From: Paraburkholderia adhaesiva
GTDB lineage: Bacteria > Pseudomonadota > Gammaproteobacteria > Burkholderiales > Burkholderiaceae
Direction of reading: 5' to 3'
Length of the DNA stretch: 64,000 nt
Assembly (NCBI RefSeq): GCF_021390575.1
Contig: NZ_JAJEJQ010000003.1
Coordinates: forward strand, 240,001-304,000
Shown: piece after piece, positions 43,685-53,079 of the stretch
Layout of the letters: every line of letters begins with the position of its first letter
Position numbering within the stretch: the stretch's first letter is position 1
Position numbers and translations under genes: made by a program
Notes under the pieces: generated by a model
Database searches by the model: none
What the model saw: the letters and a program-made list of their open reading frames with translations, nothing else
Told to the model about the DNA's origin: nothing

Positions 43685-44416
43685 CTACCGCTCCGGCGCG
43701 AGCGCTGCACCACCGAGAATCGAATTCGCATCGACGCGCGCGTTATCGAGCTGCACGACGCTCGCCTGTCGTGCAGCCAACGCGTCTCGATGCTCGATCG
43801 CGGTGAGTATGGCCTTATGCCGTGGCAGCGAAAGGGCGTGCGTGTTCGGATGGCGGCTCGTGAGTTTGATCGACTCGGAGAGCGCGAGCGAGAGCATGTT
43901 GCCGATATAAGCGAGCATGTCGTTGTGCGTGGCCGCCATGATCGCGCGGTGGAACTCCAGATCGGGCTCGAGCAGTTCGCTCGCTGTGCGCGCACGCTCC
44001 ATGCGCGCATAGGCAGCGCTGATGCGCGCGACATCGTCGTCACTGGCGGAAATCGCGGCGAGTGCGGCGGCGGCGGGCTCGATGATCTGGCGCACCGTCA
44101 TGAGCGCCTGAAAAAATTCGCCTTCGGGAATGCTGTTGACGGTCCAGTAGAGCACATCGGGATCGAGCATGTGCCATTCTTCGCGCTTGCGCACGACGCT
44201 TCCCACGCGTGGCTTGGACACCACCAGTCCTTTCGCCACGAGTACGCGCGTCGCCTCGCGCAACACCGGACGGCTCACACCATAGGCCTCGCATAACGTG
44301 GGCTCCGGCGGCAGTCGCTGCCCCGGCACGAATCGTCCGCTGACGATTTGCATGCCCAGTTCCTGCACGATGCGGCCGTGCATGCTCTTGCGGTTCGGCA
44401 GATTGCGATAATCCAT
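43685..44416 (-). CDS. GntR/FadR-family transcriptional regulator
   Basis: A 243-residue regulator. The winged-helix domain is N-terminal (LPPEPTLCEAYGVSRPVLREATRVLVAKGLV) and a C-terminal FCD effector domain follows (DLEFHRAIMAATHNDML and later helices carrying metal-binding His). Regulators of this type control sugar-acid catabolic genes. It is the last gene of the leftward transporter operon and is convergent with the dehydratase/dehydrogenase genes, so it most likely controls this arabinose region. Confidence 0.9.
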   Translation of the reverse strand: MDYRNLPNRKSMHGRIVQELGMQIVSGRFVPGQRLPPEPTLCEAYGVSRPVLREATRVLVAKGLVVSKPRVGSVVRKREEWHMLDPDVLYWTVNSIPEGEFFQALMTVRQIIEPAAAALAAISASDDDVARISAAYARMERARTASELLEPDLEFHRAIMAATHNDMLAYIGNMLSLALSESIKLTSRHPNTHALSLPRHKAILTAIEHRDALAARQASVVQLDNARVDANSILGGAALAPER

Positions 44417-44461
44417 GTTTTTGCGGTGGGGCGATCCGGTCGGGTACGCCCTCGTTTGTCG

Positions 44462-45280
44462 TCAATTCGTTTCGTTCGCGCGCATCGCGCGGTACTCCCG
44501 CCGCACGATGTCCATCAGTTCCGGCACCGAGGTTTGCGCGCTGTGCTGCTCGAACGTCACGCGGCCGCGTTGCATCAGCATGATGCGGTCGGCGATATCG
44601 AGAGTCTGCGCGTAGTTGTGCATGATCATAATAATGGAAAGCCCACCCTTTTCCTTGAGGCGCAAAACGAGGTCGATGATAAGCGCGGCTTCGCGCGCGC
44701 CCATCGCCGCGAGCGGTTCGTCGAGCAAAAGTATCCTGGCATCCGAGTTGACAGCGCGCGCCACGGCGATCGCCTGGCGCTGTCCGCCCGAAAGCCGCTC
44801 GACGGGCAGATCGACCGACGGCACATGCACGCCGATGTCGTCGAGACACTGCGCCGCGCGCTCGCGCATCTTTCCGTGATCGAGCAGGCGAAACGGGCCG
44901 CGCCGCACGATCTCGCGGTTCAGGAACATGTTGTGGTAAATGCTCAGCGAATTCGCGAGCGCGAGGTCCTGATAGACGCACTCGATGCCGAGCGAACGCG
45001 CGTGATCGACTGAGCGCAGCAGCATCTCCTGACCGTTCACGTAGAGCGTGCCGGCTGTCTGCTGATGAAACCCCGTGAGGATCTTCACCAGCGTGGACTT
45101 GCCCGCGCCGTTGTCGCCGAGGATGCCGAGAATCTCGCCTGGCCCGAGCGTGAACGACACGCCGTCTAGCGCCGTCACAGCGCCGAAGCGTTTGACGAGT
45201 TGTTCGCCGCGCATCGCGAGCGGCGCGCCGGAAGCGGCGCTCGCAGATGTGGTGGCGTCGGTTCGCGGCTCGACCATCAT
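44462..45280 (-). CDS. Sugar ABC transporter ATP-binding protein (FrcA-like, single domain)
   Basis: A 272-residue ATPase with one nucleotide-binding domain, unlike the usual two-domain sugar ATPases. Walker A is GDNGAGKST, signature LSGGQRQAIA, Walker B ILLLDEP. The start ATG 45280 overlaps the permease stop (ATGA), so translation is coupled; ATG 45277 is equally possible. It energises import of the sugar bound by the protein encoded at 46290. Confidence 0.9.
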   Translation of the reverse strand: MMVEPRTDATTSASAASGAPLAMRGEQLVKRFGAVTALDGVSFTLGPGEILGILGDNGAGKSTLVKILTGFHQQTAGTLYVNGQEMLLRSVDHARSLGIECVYQDLALANSLSIYHNMFLNREIVRRGPFRLLDHGKMRERAAQCLDDIGVHVPSVDLPVERLSGGQRQAIAVARAVNSDARILLLDEPLAAMGAREAALIIDLVLRLKEKGGLSIIMIMHNYAQTLDIADRIMLMQRGRVTFEQHSAQTSVPELMDIVRREYRAMRANETN

Positions 45281-46287
45281 CGGCCCCCTCTGCGCCCGAT
45301 ACGCCCGACGTGAATGTTGAAGATCATCGCGGCGAGAATCGCGGCGCCGAGGATGATGTTGAACATGAACGCGTTGATGCCGATGAGCGTGAAGCCGTCG
45401 TTGAGAATGCCGAGCACTGCTGCGCCGATCAGCCCGCCGATGATCGTGCCGGAGCCGCCCGTGAGCGGCGTGCCGCCGATCACCGCAGCGGCGATTGCGA
45501 GGAATGTGATCTGGTTGCCGCCGGCTTGCGGATCGATGGACGTGATGCGAAAACCTTCGAGGATGCCGGTCAGGCCCGCGAGCATCGCGGCGATGATGAA
45601 GTTGCCCAGCCGCAACCGGTTGACATGAATACCCGCTTCGCTCGCGCCTAGCGGGTTCGCACCCGCGGCCTGCGTATGCAGCCCCCAGCGCGTGTGCCGC
45701 AACAGGACGTGCATGGCGAACGCGAGCCCGAAAGTCCAGAGTATTTCGCTGTAGCCCCACGCGCCCATGACGTTGGCGAATGCCGTTGACCCCGGTGCCT
45801 CGACTGGCGTACCGCGCGAAACCGTGAGCGTGATCCCGTTGATCAGAAAAAGCGTGCCGAGCGTCGTCACGAACGAAGGCAGCCGCAGCCACACGGTCAC
45901 CGCGCCGTTCGCGAATCCGACGAGCGCCGCCGCGGCGAGTCCCGCGATCAGGGCGAGCCACATGGGCGCGCCCGCGTCGTTGGCGAACACCATCATGAAC
46001 GGCGCGAACGCGAACACCATGCCCGCTGAAAGATCGATGTCGCCGCCAATCATGAGCATGATTTCGCCGAACGCGATGATCGCGACCGGCGCGACGAACT
46101 GCGAGAGGTTGACGAGACTCGCATTCGTCAGAAGAAAATCATGATTGGCGAACTCGAAGTACGCGGCGAGCAGTACCGCAACAAGCAGAATGCGCAATTC
46201 CGCGGACCAATGGGCCAGCAGGAGCCCGCGCGGCCGCGCGTTCCGCGCCGGGGCTCCGACCTTGCGGGGATCGTCTACGGTATTCAT
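45277..46287 (-). CDS. Sugar ABC transporter permease (FrcC/RbsC-like)
   Basis: A 336-residue integral membrane protein with about 10 membrane segments. The family signature GGDIDLSAGMVFAFAPF and the later AAVIGGTPLTGGSGTIIGGLIGA are clear. The start ATG 46287 is 3 bases after the overlapping GTG and sits at the stop of the binding-protein gene. It forms the pore with the ATPase encoded next. Confidence 0.92.
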   Translation of the reverse strand: MNTVDDPRKVGAPARNARPRGLLLAHWSAELRILLVAVLLAAYFEFANHDFLLTNASLVNLSQFVAPVAIIAFGEIMLMIGGDIDLSAGMVFAFAPFMMVFANDAGAPMWLALIAGLAAAALVGFANGAVTVWLRLPSFVTTLGTLFLINGITLTVSRGTPVEAPGSTAFANVMGAWGYSEILWTFGLAFAMHVLLRHTRWGLHTQAAGANPLGASEAGIHVNRLRLGNFIIAAMLAGLTGILEGFRITSIDPQAGGNQITFLAIAAAVIGGTPLTGGSGTIIGGLIGAAVLGILNDGFTLIGINAFMFNIILGAAILAAMIFNIHVGRIGRRGGR

Positions 46288-46289
46288 CA

Positions 46290-47396
46290 CTACTTGATCG
46301 GGCCTCTCATCTGGAGGATCTGCGCCTTGGTGCTCTTGCCTTCATAGCGCGTCGACGTGTTGAGGTACGGCTCGACCGTATCCTTCGTCACGAACTTGAG
46401 ACCCGTGTTGACGTCCGCCGGTCCCACGAGACCGCCCGACGCAAGCGTCACGAACGCCTGCATCACCGTGTAGAAACCCTGAACGTAAGGCTGCTGATCG
46501 ATCGTGAAGTCGAGATACCCTTCGTGAATCAGCTGGACGGTAGTCGGCAGCAGGTCGAAGCCGCCGCCATGTACGCCCTTCGAAGGCAGGTTGTTTTCCT
46601 TCATCACTTCAGCGACGCCCTGCGTGCTGCCCGCATCGACGGCGAACATGCCCTTCAGGTCCTGGTGGCCGAGGTAGAACGCCTTGATCTTCGAAAGCTC
46701 CTCGTTGACCGTCGCGCCCGTCGCCACGGTCTGGATCTGGATGTTCTTGCCTGACTTCTTGATTGCGTCGCTCGCGCCGTCGAGACGCGGCTGAATGTTC
46801 AACTGGCCCGGCGTTGCGATGAAGAGGCCGACGAGGCCGCTGTCGATGAGGCTCACGATGCGCTGCCCCATCTGGTAGCCCGAGAGATACAGGTCCTGCC
46901 CGATGTAAGCGAGGCGCGGGTTGCTCTTGCCGCGAGGTGCGTCGGCGTTGTATGCGAACACCGGAATGCCTGCGTCGAGCGCGGCCTGGATCGGTTTGTC
47001 GAATGCGGTGGGGTCGACGATCGGGACAGCGATGGCGTCGGCCTTCGCGGCGATGGCGGCGTTGACGGCGCGCACCATTTCACCCGCGTCGGACGTAGCC
47101 GAACCGGTCCACTGGTAGTCCATGCCCAGCAGCGAACACGAATCCTGAATGCCGTATTGCGTCGGTACAAAGAACGGATTCGTGGTGACGTGGTTCACGA
47201 ACACGATCTTCCACTTCTTGTGGTTGGGGAATGCCGATTCGGCGGCCTGCGCCGTCGAGATCAGTCCGCCTGCGCCCGCACCCAGCGTGCCCAGCAGCGA
47301 GAGCGCGGCGCCGAGTCCCGCACCCTGCAACAGGCCGCGACGGCCCGCTTTTACCTGCTGTAATAGGTCCTGCTCTTCATCCCGTTCTTGCGCCAT
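46290..47396 (-). CDS. Sugar ABC transporter substrate-binding protein
   Basis: A 368-residue periplasmic binding protein of the ribose/galactose type. The N-terminus has GRRGLLQGAGLGAALSLLG, a possible Tat signal (paired arginines, weakly hydrophobic core). The mature part has the type I fold: WKIVFVNHVTTNPFFVP, DAIAVPIVDPTAF, VFAYNADAPRG, GMFAVDAGSTQG. Start ATG 47396 with ggagg 5 nt upstream, the best ribosome site of this operon. The sugar is likely arabinose or a relative from context; not proven. Confidence 0.9.
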   Translation of the reverse strand: MAQERDEEQDLLQQVKAGRRGLLQGAGLGAALSLLGTLGAGAGGLISTAQAAESAFPNHKKWKIVFVNHVTTNPFFVPTQYGIQDSCSLLGMDYQWTGSATSDAGEMVRAVNAAIAAKADAIAVPIVDPTAFDKPIQAALDAGIPVFAYNADAPRGKSNPRLAYIGQDLYLSGYQMGQRIVSLIDSGLVGLFIATPGQLNIQPRLDGASDAIKKSGKNIQIQTVATGATVNEELSKIKAFYLGHQDLKGMFAVDAGSTQGVAEVMKENNLPSKGVHGGGFDLLPTTVQLIHEGYLDFTIDQQPYVQGFYTVMQAFVTLASGGLVGPADVNTGLKFVTKDTVEPYLNTSTRYEGKSTKAQILQMRGPIK

Positions 47397-48125
47397 TTTT
47401 TCCTCCGTTTGTATTGGTGGAGATGGGGCATGCACATTCGCGACAGCACCGGGCGGCGCGGCGGCGTCCTTAAACCGGGACGCCGTGGGTCGAACGTGGA
47501 GACCGTGCCGGGACGGTACCTAAAAAATGGTAATGCAGCGATTTGACGGGACCTAGTACATGTAAACCCGTAATAAGTCGGACTATTGTCAGGCAGGCCG
47601 GGGGTGTCTGGCACACATTTATTTATTGCGTATCCGAATCCACGGTTGACCGATGCTGCGAAGCAGCAAATCATTCATCAAGCGTCAAGCGTTTCCGTAC
47701 CTATATTTTCGGGAAACTTATTCCGGGGGGCGTACTTCGCATGCGGATACCCTGGTGAACTCGTGAGTTTCAACCTCTCGGGAACGGCCGCCCCCCGAGA
47801 ACCTTGATATCGTCCATTGCCTCTATCCGCAACTCATAAGATTGAGGCCCGTTGTATTTCTGATCAACGCCACGGGCGGCGGAGGTGAACCCATAGTGAG
47901 GCGCTTGGCATATACGTTAAGATCCTCCTTCGAAATCCGAATGGATATCGCCTGTGACGATATTGATAAACGACGAGTCTGCACTGCTGACTGGCGCGAG
48001 CGCTAGCACACACAGGTGACGATCTCGACGATTCTGGTAGGACAGTCTTCTGTATTATTGGGGCGCCTACAGCGGGTTGTCAGGGTTCCCCCCGTAAGTC
48101 TATAACCCATCACAGTCATCACCCC
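47397..48125. other. Intergenic region upstream of transporter operon and Gtr cassette
   Basis: About 730 bases between divergent genes. It must carry the promoters of the leftward transporter and of the rightward glycosylation cassette. Small palindromes are present (tacatgta near 47558; tctcggg and cccgaga around 47776-47800). Base composition shifts to AT-rich toward the cassette. No gene was recognised. Confidence 0.4.
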
Positions 48126-49520
48126 ATGGCGCCACTTGCTTGCGAATCGAAATTCCTGCGCCGGTTAGACGTCGCCTGCGCTTTGCTGTTGATATGTTGC
48201 CTGTCAGCTTATGCTCTCGTTTTCCCGGTTGTTAGCTACGACAGTTTTGCATATCACCTGCCTTTTTCGTCGTATCTCTTGAATATTGGCGGTGGAGAAA
48301 GTGCGTTTCATCCATGTTGGGCAATGGCGAACCGCTACTATGGGTTCCCAAAGTTATTCGAATTTTTGCAGGGCGTATTGTGGAAGATAACGGGGAGTTT
48401 TCATTCGGTCGTCATTCCGCAAATGATTGCACTCGCCGGGTTTGTTTTTGCCGTTCAGCGTCGATTAGGGGTGTCTCCGACGCTGACTTTGGCTGCCTTC
48501 TGTATGAGCCCGCTGCTGATCATTCATGCGGTAGCGACCAACAATGACTTATTCGCTGGAATCCTGATTGCCTGGGGATTGGTCATCGTAATGGAAATCG
48601 TGGCCGGCCCAGAGGACTTGACGACATCGAGTTGGCTGCAACTCGTGGTCCTCTTCGCTCTTGCGTCAGCGACAAAATTCCAGGCCACGCTTGTAGTGTC
48701 TGCTGTTCTCGCGCTCCTCATTGTGACGCTCGCTGTGCAGAGGCGGCTTAAGCCCGGTTACTTCGGCTGGCTCGTCGTTGCCGTCATCTCCGTCAATGCA
48801 TGGGAGATCCGAAATCTAATAGCGCATGGCAATCCGTTCTATCCGGTGACCGTGAATCTAGCGGGGCACGTGCTTTTCGCAGGTCCGGAGCCTGACTATT
48901 CGCTTCGCCCGCAATACGGCCCACACATTGGCGCATTCTATTTCCTGACGTCCTTGACGGAATTCGATTGGGTTAAGCGAGGCGTTGTCGCGCTGTACTC
49001 GCTCTCCATGGAAACCGGAGACAGTGCGCGCACGTTCGGAGTGGGGAGGACTGGTGGTTTCGGTCAAGCATACGTCATTGCCTCGCTCTCGCTGATCATT
49101 GCGCAATTCGTATTCTGGAAAAGCCTCGACAGGAAGCAAAAGATACTTGTCTGGATGTTCGCTGCAAGTCTGGTGATCACGTCGCTGATGCCGCAAGCAC
49201 ACGAGCTCCGATACTGGCTATATTTGCCGTTGTTCTGGAACGTAGTCACACTGCGCTTTCTGGGTTTGGTTGGTGCTGGCTTCGGCGGCACGCTGGCCAT
49301 CGCGATCCCTTTTGTTGCCATGGGTATTGGGAGTTCAGTGGGATACATATGGGACGCAAGATACGTCGATTCGAAACCTCCCGTACAATATACAAATTCC
49401 GATCCCAATGTAATAACGGTTGAATATGCGAAAAATATAGAATTTGCGTTCTCGCGCGCAATGACCGGGCAAAACGTGATTCTTTTCTGCAAAAAAGATC
49501 CGCTACATAGCGGAAATTGA
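48126..49520 (+). CDS. Multi-pass membrane protein, GT-C glycosyltransferase-like
   Basis: A 464-residue protein with about 10 membrane segments. An acidic site in the first external loop (YDSFAYHLP near 38-46) and the arrangement of loops recall GT-C enzymes that use polyprenyl-phosphate sugars. It is followed by GtrB-like and GtrA-like genes, the partners of such an enzyme in Gtr modification systems. It has a recognisable AT-richer codon use than its flanks. The family is inferred; no exact match was remembered. Confidence 0.65.
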   Translation: MAPLACESKFLRRLDVACALLLICCLSAYALVFPVVSYDSFAYHLPFSSYLLNIGGGESAFHPCWAMANRYYGFPKLFEFLQGVLWKITGSFHSVVIPQMIALAGFVFAVQRRLGVSPTLTLAAFCMSPLLIIHAVATNNDLFAGILIAWGLVIVMEIVAGPEDLTTSSWLQLVVLFALASATKFQATLVVSAVLALLIVTLAVQRRLKPGYFGWLVVAVISVNAWEIRNLIAHGNPFYPVTVNLAGHVLFAGPEPDYSLRPQYGPHIGAFYFLTSLTEFDWVKRGVVALYSLSMETGDSARTFGVGRTGGFGQAYVIASLSLIIAQFVFWKSLDRKQKILVWMFAASLVITSLMPQAHELRYWLYLPLFWNVVTLRFLGLVGAGFGGTLAIAIPFVAMGIGSSVGYIWDARYVDSKPPVQYTNSDPNVITVEYAKNIEFAFSRAMTGQNVILFCKKDPLHSGN

Positions 49521-49537
49521 TAGAAAAGTTGGCTTAA

Positions 49538-50689
49538 ATGGAACTGACCATCTTAATGCCGTGCCTGAATGAGATTGAGACACTAGCTACGTGCATTGAA
49601 AAAGCCAAGGCATTTTTGATGCGAAACGGCATTGACGGAGAAGTCCTGATCGCTGACAACGGCAGCGAGGACGGATCGGTCGATCTAGCGCATGCGCATG
49701 GCGCACGCGTCGTACATGTGCCGCGCCGCGGATATGGGGCCGCTTTGCTTCACGGCATCAAGGCTGCTCAGGGGAAATTTGTGATAATGGGCGACTCGGA
49801 TGACAGTTATGATTTTTCCGAACTCGACGCGTTTATCGAGCGCCTTCGCGATGGTGTTGACCTGGTGATGGGAAACAGGTTTCGGGGTGGAATTGCAGAA
49901 GGCGCGATGCCGCCGCTGCATAGATACCTCGGAAACCCGGTACTCAGTTTCATAGGAAGACTGTTCTTCTCGATTCCCGTGCGGGACTTTCATTGCGGCT
50001 TGCGGGGCCTCAACCGCGATCGATTCGTCGCGTTAGGCTTGACCACTACAGGGATGGAGTTTGCGAGTGAGATGATCGTGCGGGCGGCGCTGTCCGGATA
50101 TACGATCGACGAGGTACCAACTACGCTGTCGAAAGACGGCCGTTCTCGGCCGCCCCATTTGCGTACCTGGCATGACGGTTGGCGTCACCTGCGTTTCCTG
50201 TTGATTTTCAGTCCGAGGTGGCTGTTCTTTTACCCCGGTCTCATCTTCCTTGCATTTGGCTCGCTTGTTACCCTGGCAGCGCTGCCGGGTCCGATTGAAG
50301 TTGCTCCCGGTGTATCGCTAGACGTGCATAGCGTTGTCGCCGGTTGTATGACGATGCTGATCGGTACCCAGTGCATGTCATTTGCGATCGTCGCCCGGCG
50401 GTACGCGGCATTTCGCGGATTTTTGTCCAACACCTACACTTTCAAACGATTCACTACGGCCTTTACGCTTGAAAGAGCGCTGTTTCTCGCCGGTGTGCTA
50501 ATTCTCGGTGGAGTAATCGGCGTGGGTTTTTGCTTGCTTTCCTGGGCCCGTGTCAACCTTGGGGCACTGCCCTACGGCTCGCTGATCCGAACCCTGGTCA
50601 CGTCCGGAGCCGCGATCGCAATTGGGCTCCAGATCGCTTTCACTGCCTTCCTGTCGGAAGTTCTCGAGATCGAATCAGCACCGAACTGA
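49538..50689 (+). CDS. GtrB-like polyprenyl-phosphate glycosyltransferase
   Basis: A 383-residue family 2 glycosyltransferase. The N-terminal GT-A domain has LTILMPCLNEIETLATCIEKA, ADNGSEDGSVDLA, and the metal motif MGDSDDSYDF. FHCGLRGLNRD and TTGMEFASEMIVRA match dolichyl-/undecaprenyl-phosphate sugar synthases. Four membrane helices follow (about 225-375). It would load a sugar onto undecaprenyl phosphate on the cytoplasmic face. It starts 18 nt after the membrane protein gene and 3 nt before gtrA. Confidence 0.88.
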   Translation: MELTILMPCLNEIETLATCIEKAKAFLMRNGIDGEVLIADNGSEDGSVDLAHAHGARVVHVPRRGYGAALLHGIKAAQGKFVIMGDSDDSYDFSELDAFIERLRDGVDLVMGNRFRGGIAEGAMPPLHRYLGNPVLSFIGRLFFSIPVRDFHCGLRGLNRDRFVALGLTTTGMEFASEMIVRAALSGYTIDEVPTTLSKDGRSRPPHLRTWHDGWRHLRFLLIFSPRWLFFYPGLIFLAFGSLVTLAALPGPIEVAPGVSLDVHSVVAGCMTMLIGTQCMSFAIVARRYAAFRGFLSNTYTFKRFTTAFTLERALFLAGVLILGGVIGVGFCLLSWARVNLGALPYGSLIRTLVTSGAAIAIGLQIAFTAFLSEVLEIESAPN

Positions 50690-50692
50690 AGA

Positions 50693-51094
50693 ATGCGATT
50701 GTTTGCCAATCCTCTGTCGCGCTTTATTGTAATCGGCGTATCCAGTGCTATCTGCTATCTTGGGCTAACGTTTTTGCTTCAGCGATCGGGCGGAATGGCA
50801 CCGTGGGTGGCAAGTGGCGTCGCCTACGTCGTGACATTCGGCGGTACGTACCTGCTGCAGCGCGGTTGGACTTTCAGGAGTTCCGCAGCACACGCGACTG
50901 CGCTTCCGAAATACGCCGTGGCTCAATTGATCTCGCTGTTGCTCACGATGATGATCGTGCATTTATTCACCCTCAGATTCCAGGGGGCATCGGCGATGGT
51001 AATTTCTGCGGGGGCGACGGTCTTTGCGGCCTCTATCAGCTTTATTTTGTCTTCCAGGTGGGCCTTCGCAAATGCCTCGAAAGACGCCGAATAG
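50693..51094 (+). CDS. GtrA-family flippase-like membrane protein
   Basis: A 133-residue protein with four predicted membrane helices and the GtrA signature (RFIVIGVSSAICYLGLTFLL, then ASGVAYVVTFGGTYLLQRGWTF). GtrA proteins are thought to flip polyprenyl-linked sugars across the membrane. Start ATG 50693, 3 nt after the GtrB-like stop. It overlaps the next gene by 23 nt. Confidence 0.9.
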   Translation: MRLFANPLSRFIVIGVSSAICYLGLTFLLQRSGGMAPWVASGVAYVVTFGGTYLLQRGWTFRSSAAHATALPKYAVAQLISLLLTMMIVHLFTLRFQGASAMVISAGATVFAASISFILSSRWAFANASKDAE

Positions 51095-51797
51095 CCAATA
51101 CAACGTCGCGGCGCCAGACAGCGTGCCGGTTCGTCTGGCGACGTATCAGCGCAAGCGCATGTTTGTGCGGTTTTTGCAGCGCTTTGAACCGACGCAAGAC
51201 GACTTCATTCTCGATGTTGGAGCGACGAGTGATGAGACTTATGAGTCGTCGAATTACTTCGAGGCCTGGTATCCCCATAAGAATCGTGTGACTGCACTCG
51301 GTATTGACGACGCGTCGTTTCTCGAACAGAAATTTCCGGGAGTTCGTTTCATCAATGGCAACGGAACAAACTTGCCTTTTGAAGAACGATCCATGGACTT
51401 TGTGCATTCATCAGCGGTACTTGAGCACGTCGGCAACGCTGACAGCCAGCGCAAAATGATTGAGGAGTGCGCTCGCGTAAGCAGGAAGGGGTTCTTTATC
51501 ACCACCCCAAATCGATGGTTTCCAGTCGAGTTCCATACGGTTATTCCTCTGCTTCACTGGCTGCCAAAGCGTTGGTTTCGAGCCATCCTTCGATCGCTAG
51601 GTATGAACTTCTTCGCGAGCGAAGCAAATCTGAACCTGCTTACCAATGCGGAACTGACGTTGCTCGCTCGGAACTTACCGAATTTTGAAGTCTGGGTTGA
51701 ATCCGTGAGCTTGTTGTTTTGGCCTAGCAATCTTCTTTTGATCGGGCGAAGAAAAATTGAAGACCAAAGCAAAGCCGATTCGAAATCGGTTACGTAG
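51072..51797 (+). CDS. SAM-dependent methyltransferase
   Basis: A 241-residue class I methyltransferase. Motif I is ILDVGATSDETYESS, motif II region VTALGIDD, then FINGNGTNLPFEERSMDFVHSSAVLEHV and RVSRKGFFITTPNRWFPVE. It begins at ATG 51072 inside the gtrA end (23-nt overlap), so it is part of the cassette. It probably methylates the glycan or a lipid-linked intermediate. Acceptor unknown. Confidence 0.82.
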   Translation: MPRKTPNSQYNVAAPDSVPVRLATYQRKRMFVRFLQRFEPTQDDFILDVGATSDETYESSNYFEAWYPHKNRVTALGIDDASFLEQKFPGVRFINGNGTNLPFEERSMDFVHSSAVLEHVGNADSQRKMIEECARVSRKGFFITTPNRWFPVEFHTVIPLLHWLPKRWFRAILRSLGMNFFASEANLNLLTNAELTLLARNLPNFEVWVESVSLLFWPSNLLLIGRRKIEDQSKADSKSVT

Positions 51798-51941
51798 CCG
51801 CTTCTGTTTGCGGCCAATCGGGGCGATTAACGTCGTCAAAACAGCCAGAAGACTGGTCGTTTTCACGTCGTCGTCAAGAGTGCAAGTGTTTCTCCCCACT
51901 GCTCCGCGTAAAGCCGTTTCACGCTTGCAGTCCCATGCCCC

Positions 51942-53063
51942 TCACGCCCGCGGCGGCGCTGCCGCAAGCTTCGCCTGATCGAGCGGCGCGGTGGTTTGCG
52001 TGTGTGTATCTTTCTTCATCGGCGCGCCCATGCCCGTACCGGTCGACTTGCGCCGCGCCGCGTGCCGTTCGCTGGCGCGCTGGAGCAGGCAGAACGCACA
52101 AAGCAGCGCGCCGATCACGATACGCGTCCACCATGAGCTGAGCGTGCCGTCGAAGGTGATGAGCGTCTGGATCGTTCCGAGGATGCCCACGCCGAACACT
52201 GATCCGATCACGTAACCGACGCCGCCCGTGAGCAGCGTGCCGCCGATCACGGTGGCGGCGATGGCGTCGAGTTCCATGCCTTGCGCCTGAAGCCCGTATC
52301 CGGAGAGCACATACAGCGTGAACACGACGCCCCCGAGCGCGGAGCAGAACCCCGAAAGCGCGTAAACGCCGATCTTCGTGCGCGCGACGGGCAAGCCCAT
52401 GAGCAGCGCAGAGCGCTCGTTGCCGCCGATCGCATAGACGTTGCGCCCAAACCGCGTGAAGTGGGCGATGACGATGCCTGCCGCGAGCATCGCGAGCGCG
52501 ATCAACGCACCGGTGTTCAGCGATCCGCTGCCGAGTGTGACGTTGAACTGCGAGAGCGCGTGAAAATCCGCGCTGTTGATCTGGATGGATTGCGTGGTGA
52601 TGAGAAAGCAGGTGCCGCGCGCGAGGAACATCCCCGCGAGCGTGATGATGAACGGCTGGAGCCGGAAGTAGTGGATCAGCGCGCCCATGCCGGCGCCGTA
52701 GAGCGCGCCGCACGCGAGCACCACAGGCACGATGACGACGACGGGCCAGTGCCACCGCTCGGACATGACCGCGCAGAGAATCGTGGTGAGCGCGACTACC
52801 GCACCCACCGAAAGATCGATGCCGCCGGAAATGATCACAAACGTCATGCCGATGGCGACGATCAACAGGAAAGCGTTATCGACAAGTAATCCGAACAATA
52901 CCTGCAACGAGAAAAATCCGGTGTACATCACCGACCCGAAGCCGAACAGCGCGACGAACAACAGCACGGTGACGGCGATGGGCAGCACGCGCGGATCGCC
53001 GAAGCGTGCGGCGCCGCGGCGAACGGCGGCGAGCGGGGCGAAGTGCGGGAGGGAGTGGTTCAT
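51942..53063 (-). CDS. yjfF: Sugar ABC transporter permease YjfF
   Basis: A 373-residue permease, second of two in a YtfQRT-YjfF type transporter. Signature ISGGIDLSVGAVVALTTIL and ATVIGGTLLTGGVGYVIGS. About 10 membrane segments; the last 50 residues form a Thr/Ala/Lys-rich tail unusual for the family. It follows ytfT by 16 nt. E. coli homologues import galactofuranose; here the neighbouring arabonate dehydratase suggests L-arabinose or galactose. Confidence 0.92.
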   Translation of the reverse strand: MNHSLPHFAPLAAVRRGAARFGDPRVLPIAVTVLLFVALFGFGSVMYTGFFSLQVLFGLLVDNAFLLIVAIGMTFVIISGGIDLSVGAVVALTTILCAVMSERWHWPVVVIVPVVLACGALYGAGMGALIHYFRLQPFIITLAGMFLARGTCFLITTQSIQINSADFHALSQFNVTLGSGSLNTGALIALAMLAAGIVIAHFTRFGRNVYAIGGNERSALLMGLPVARTKIGVYALSGFCSALGGVVFTLYVLSGYGLQAQGMELDAIAATVIGGTLLTGGVGYVIGSVFGVGILGTIQTLITFDGTLSSWWTRIVIGALLCAFCLLQRASERHAARRKSTGTGMGAPMKKDTHTQTTAPLDQAKLAAAPPRA

Positions 53064-53079
53064 GCGTTCGGTTCCTCTC

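Noticed and set aside
47776..47800. Inverted repeat tctcggg...cccgaga
   Set aside because: Seven-base arms with an 11-nt loop and no T-run; too weak to call a terminator or operator.
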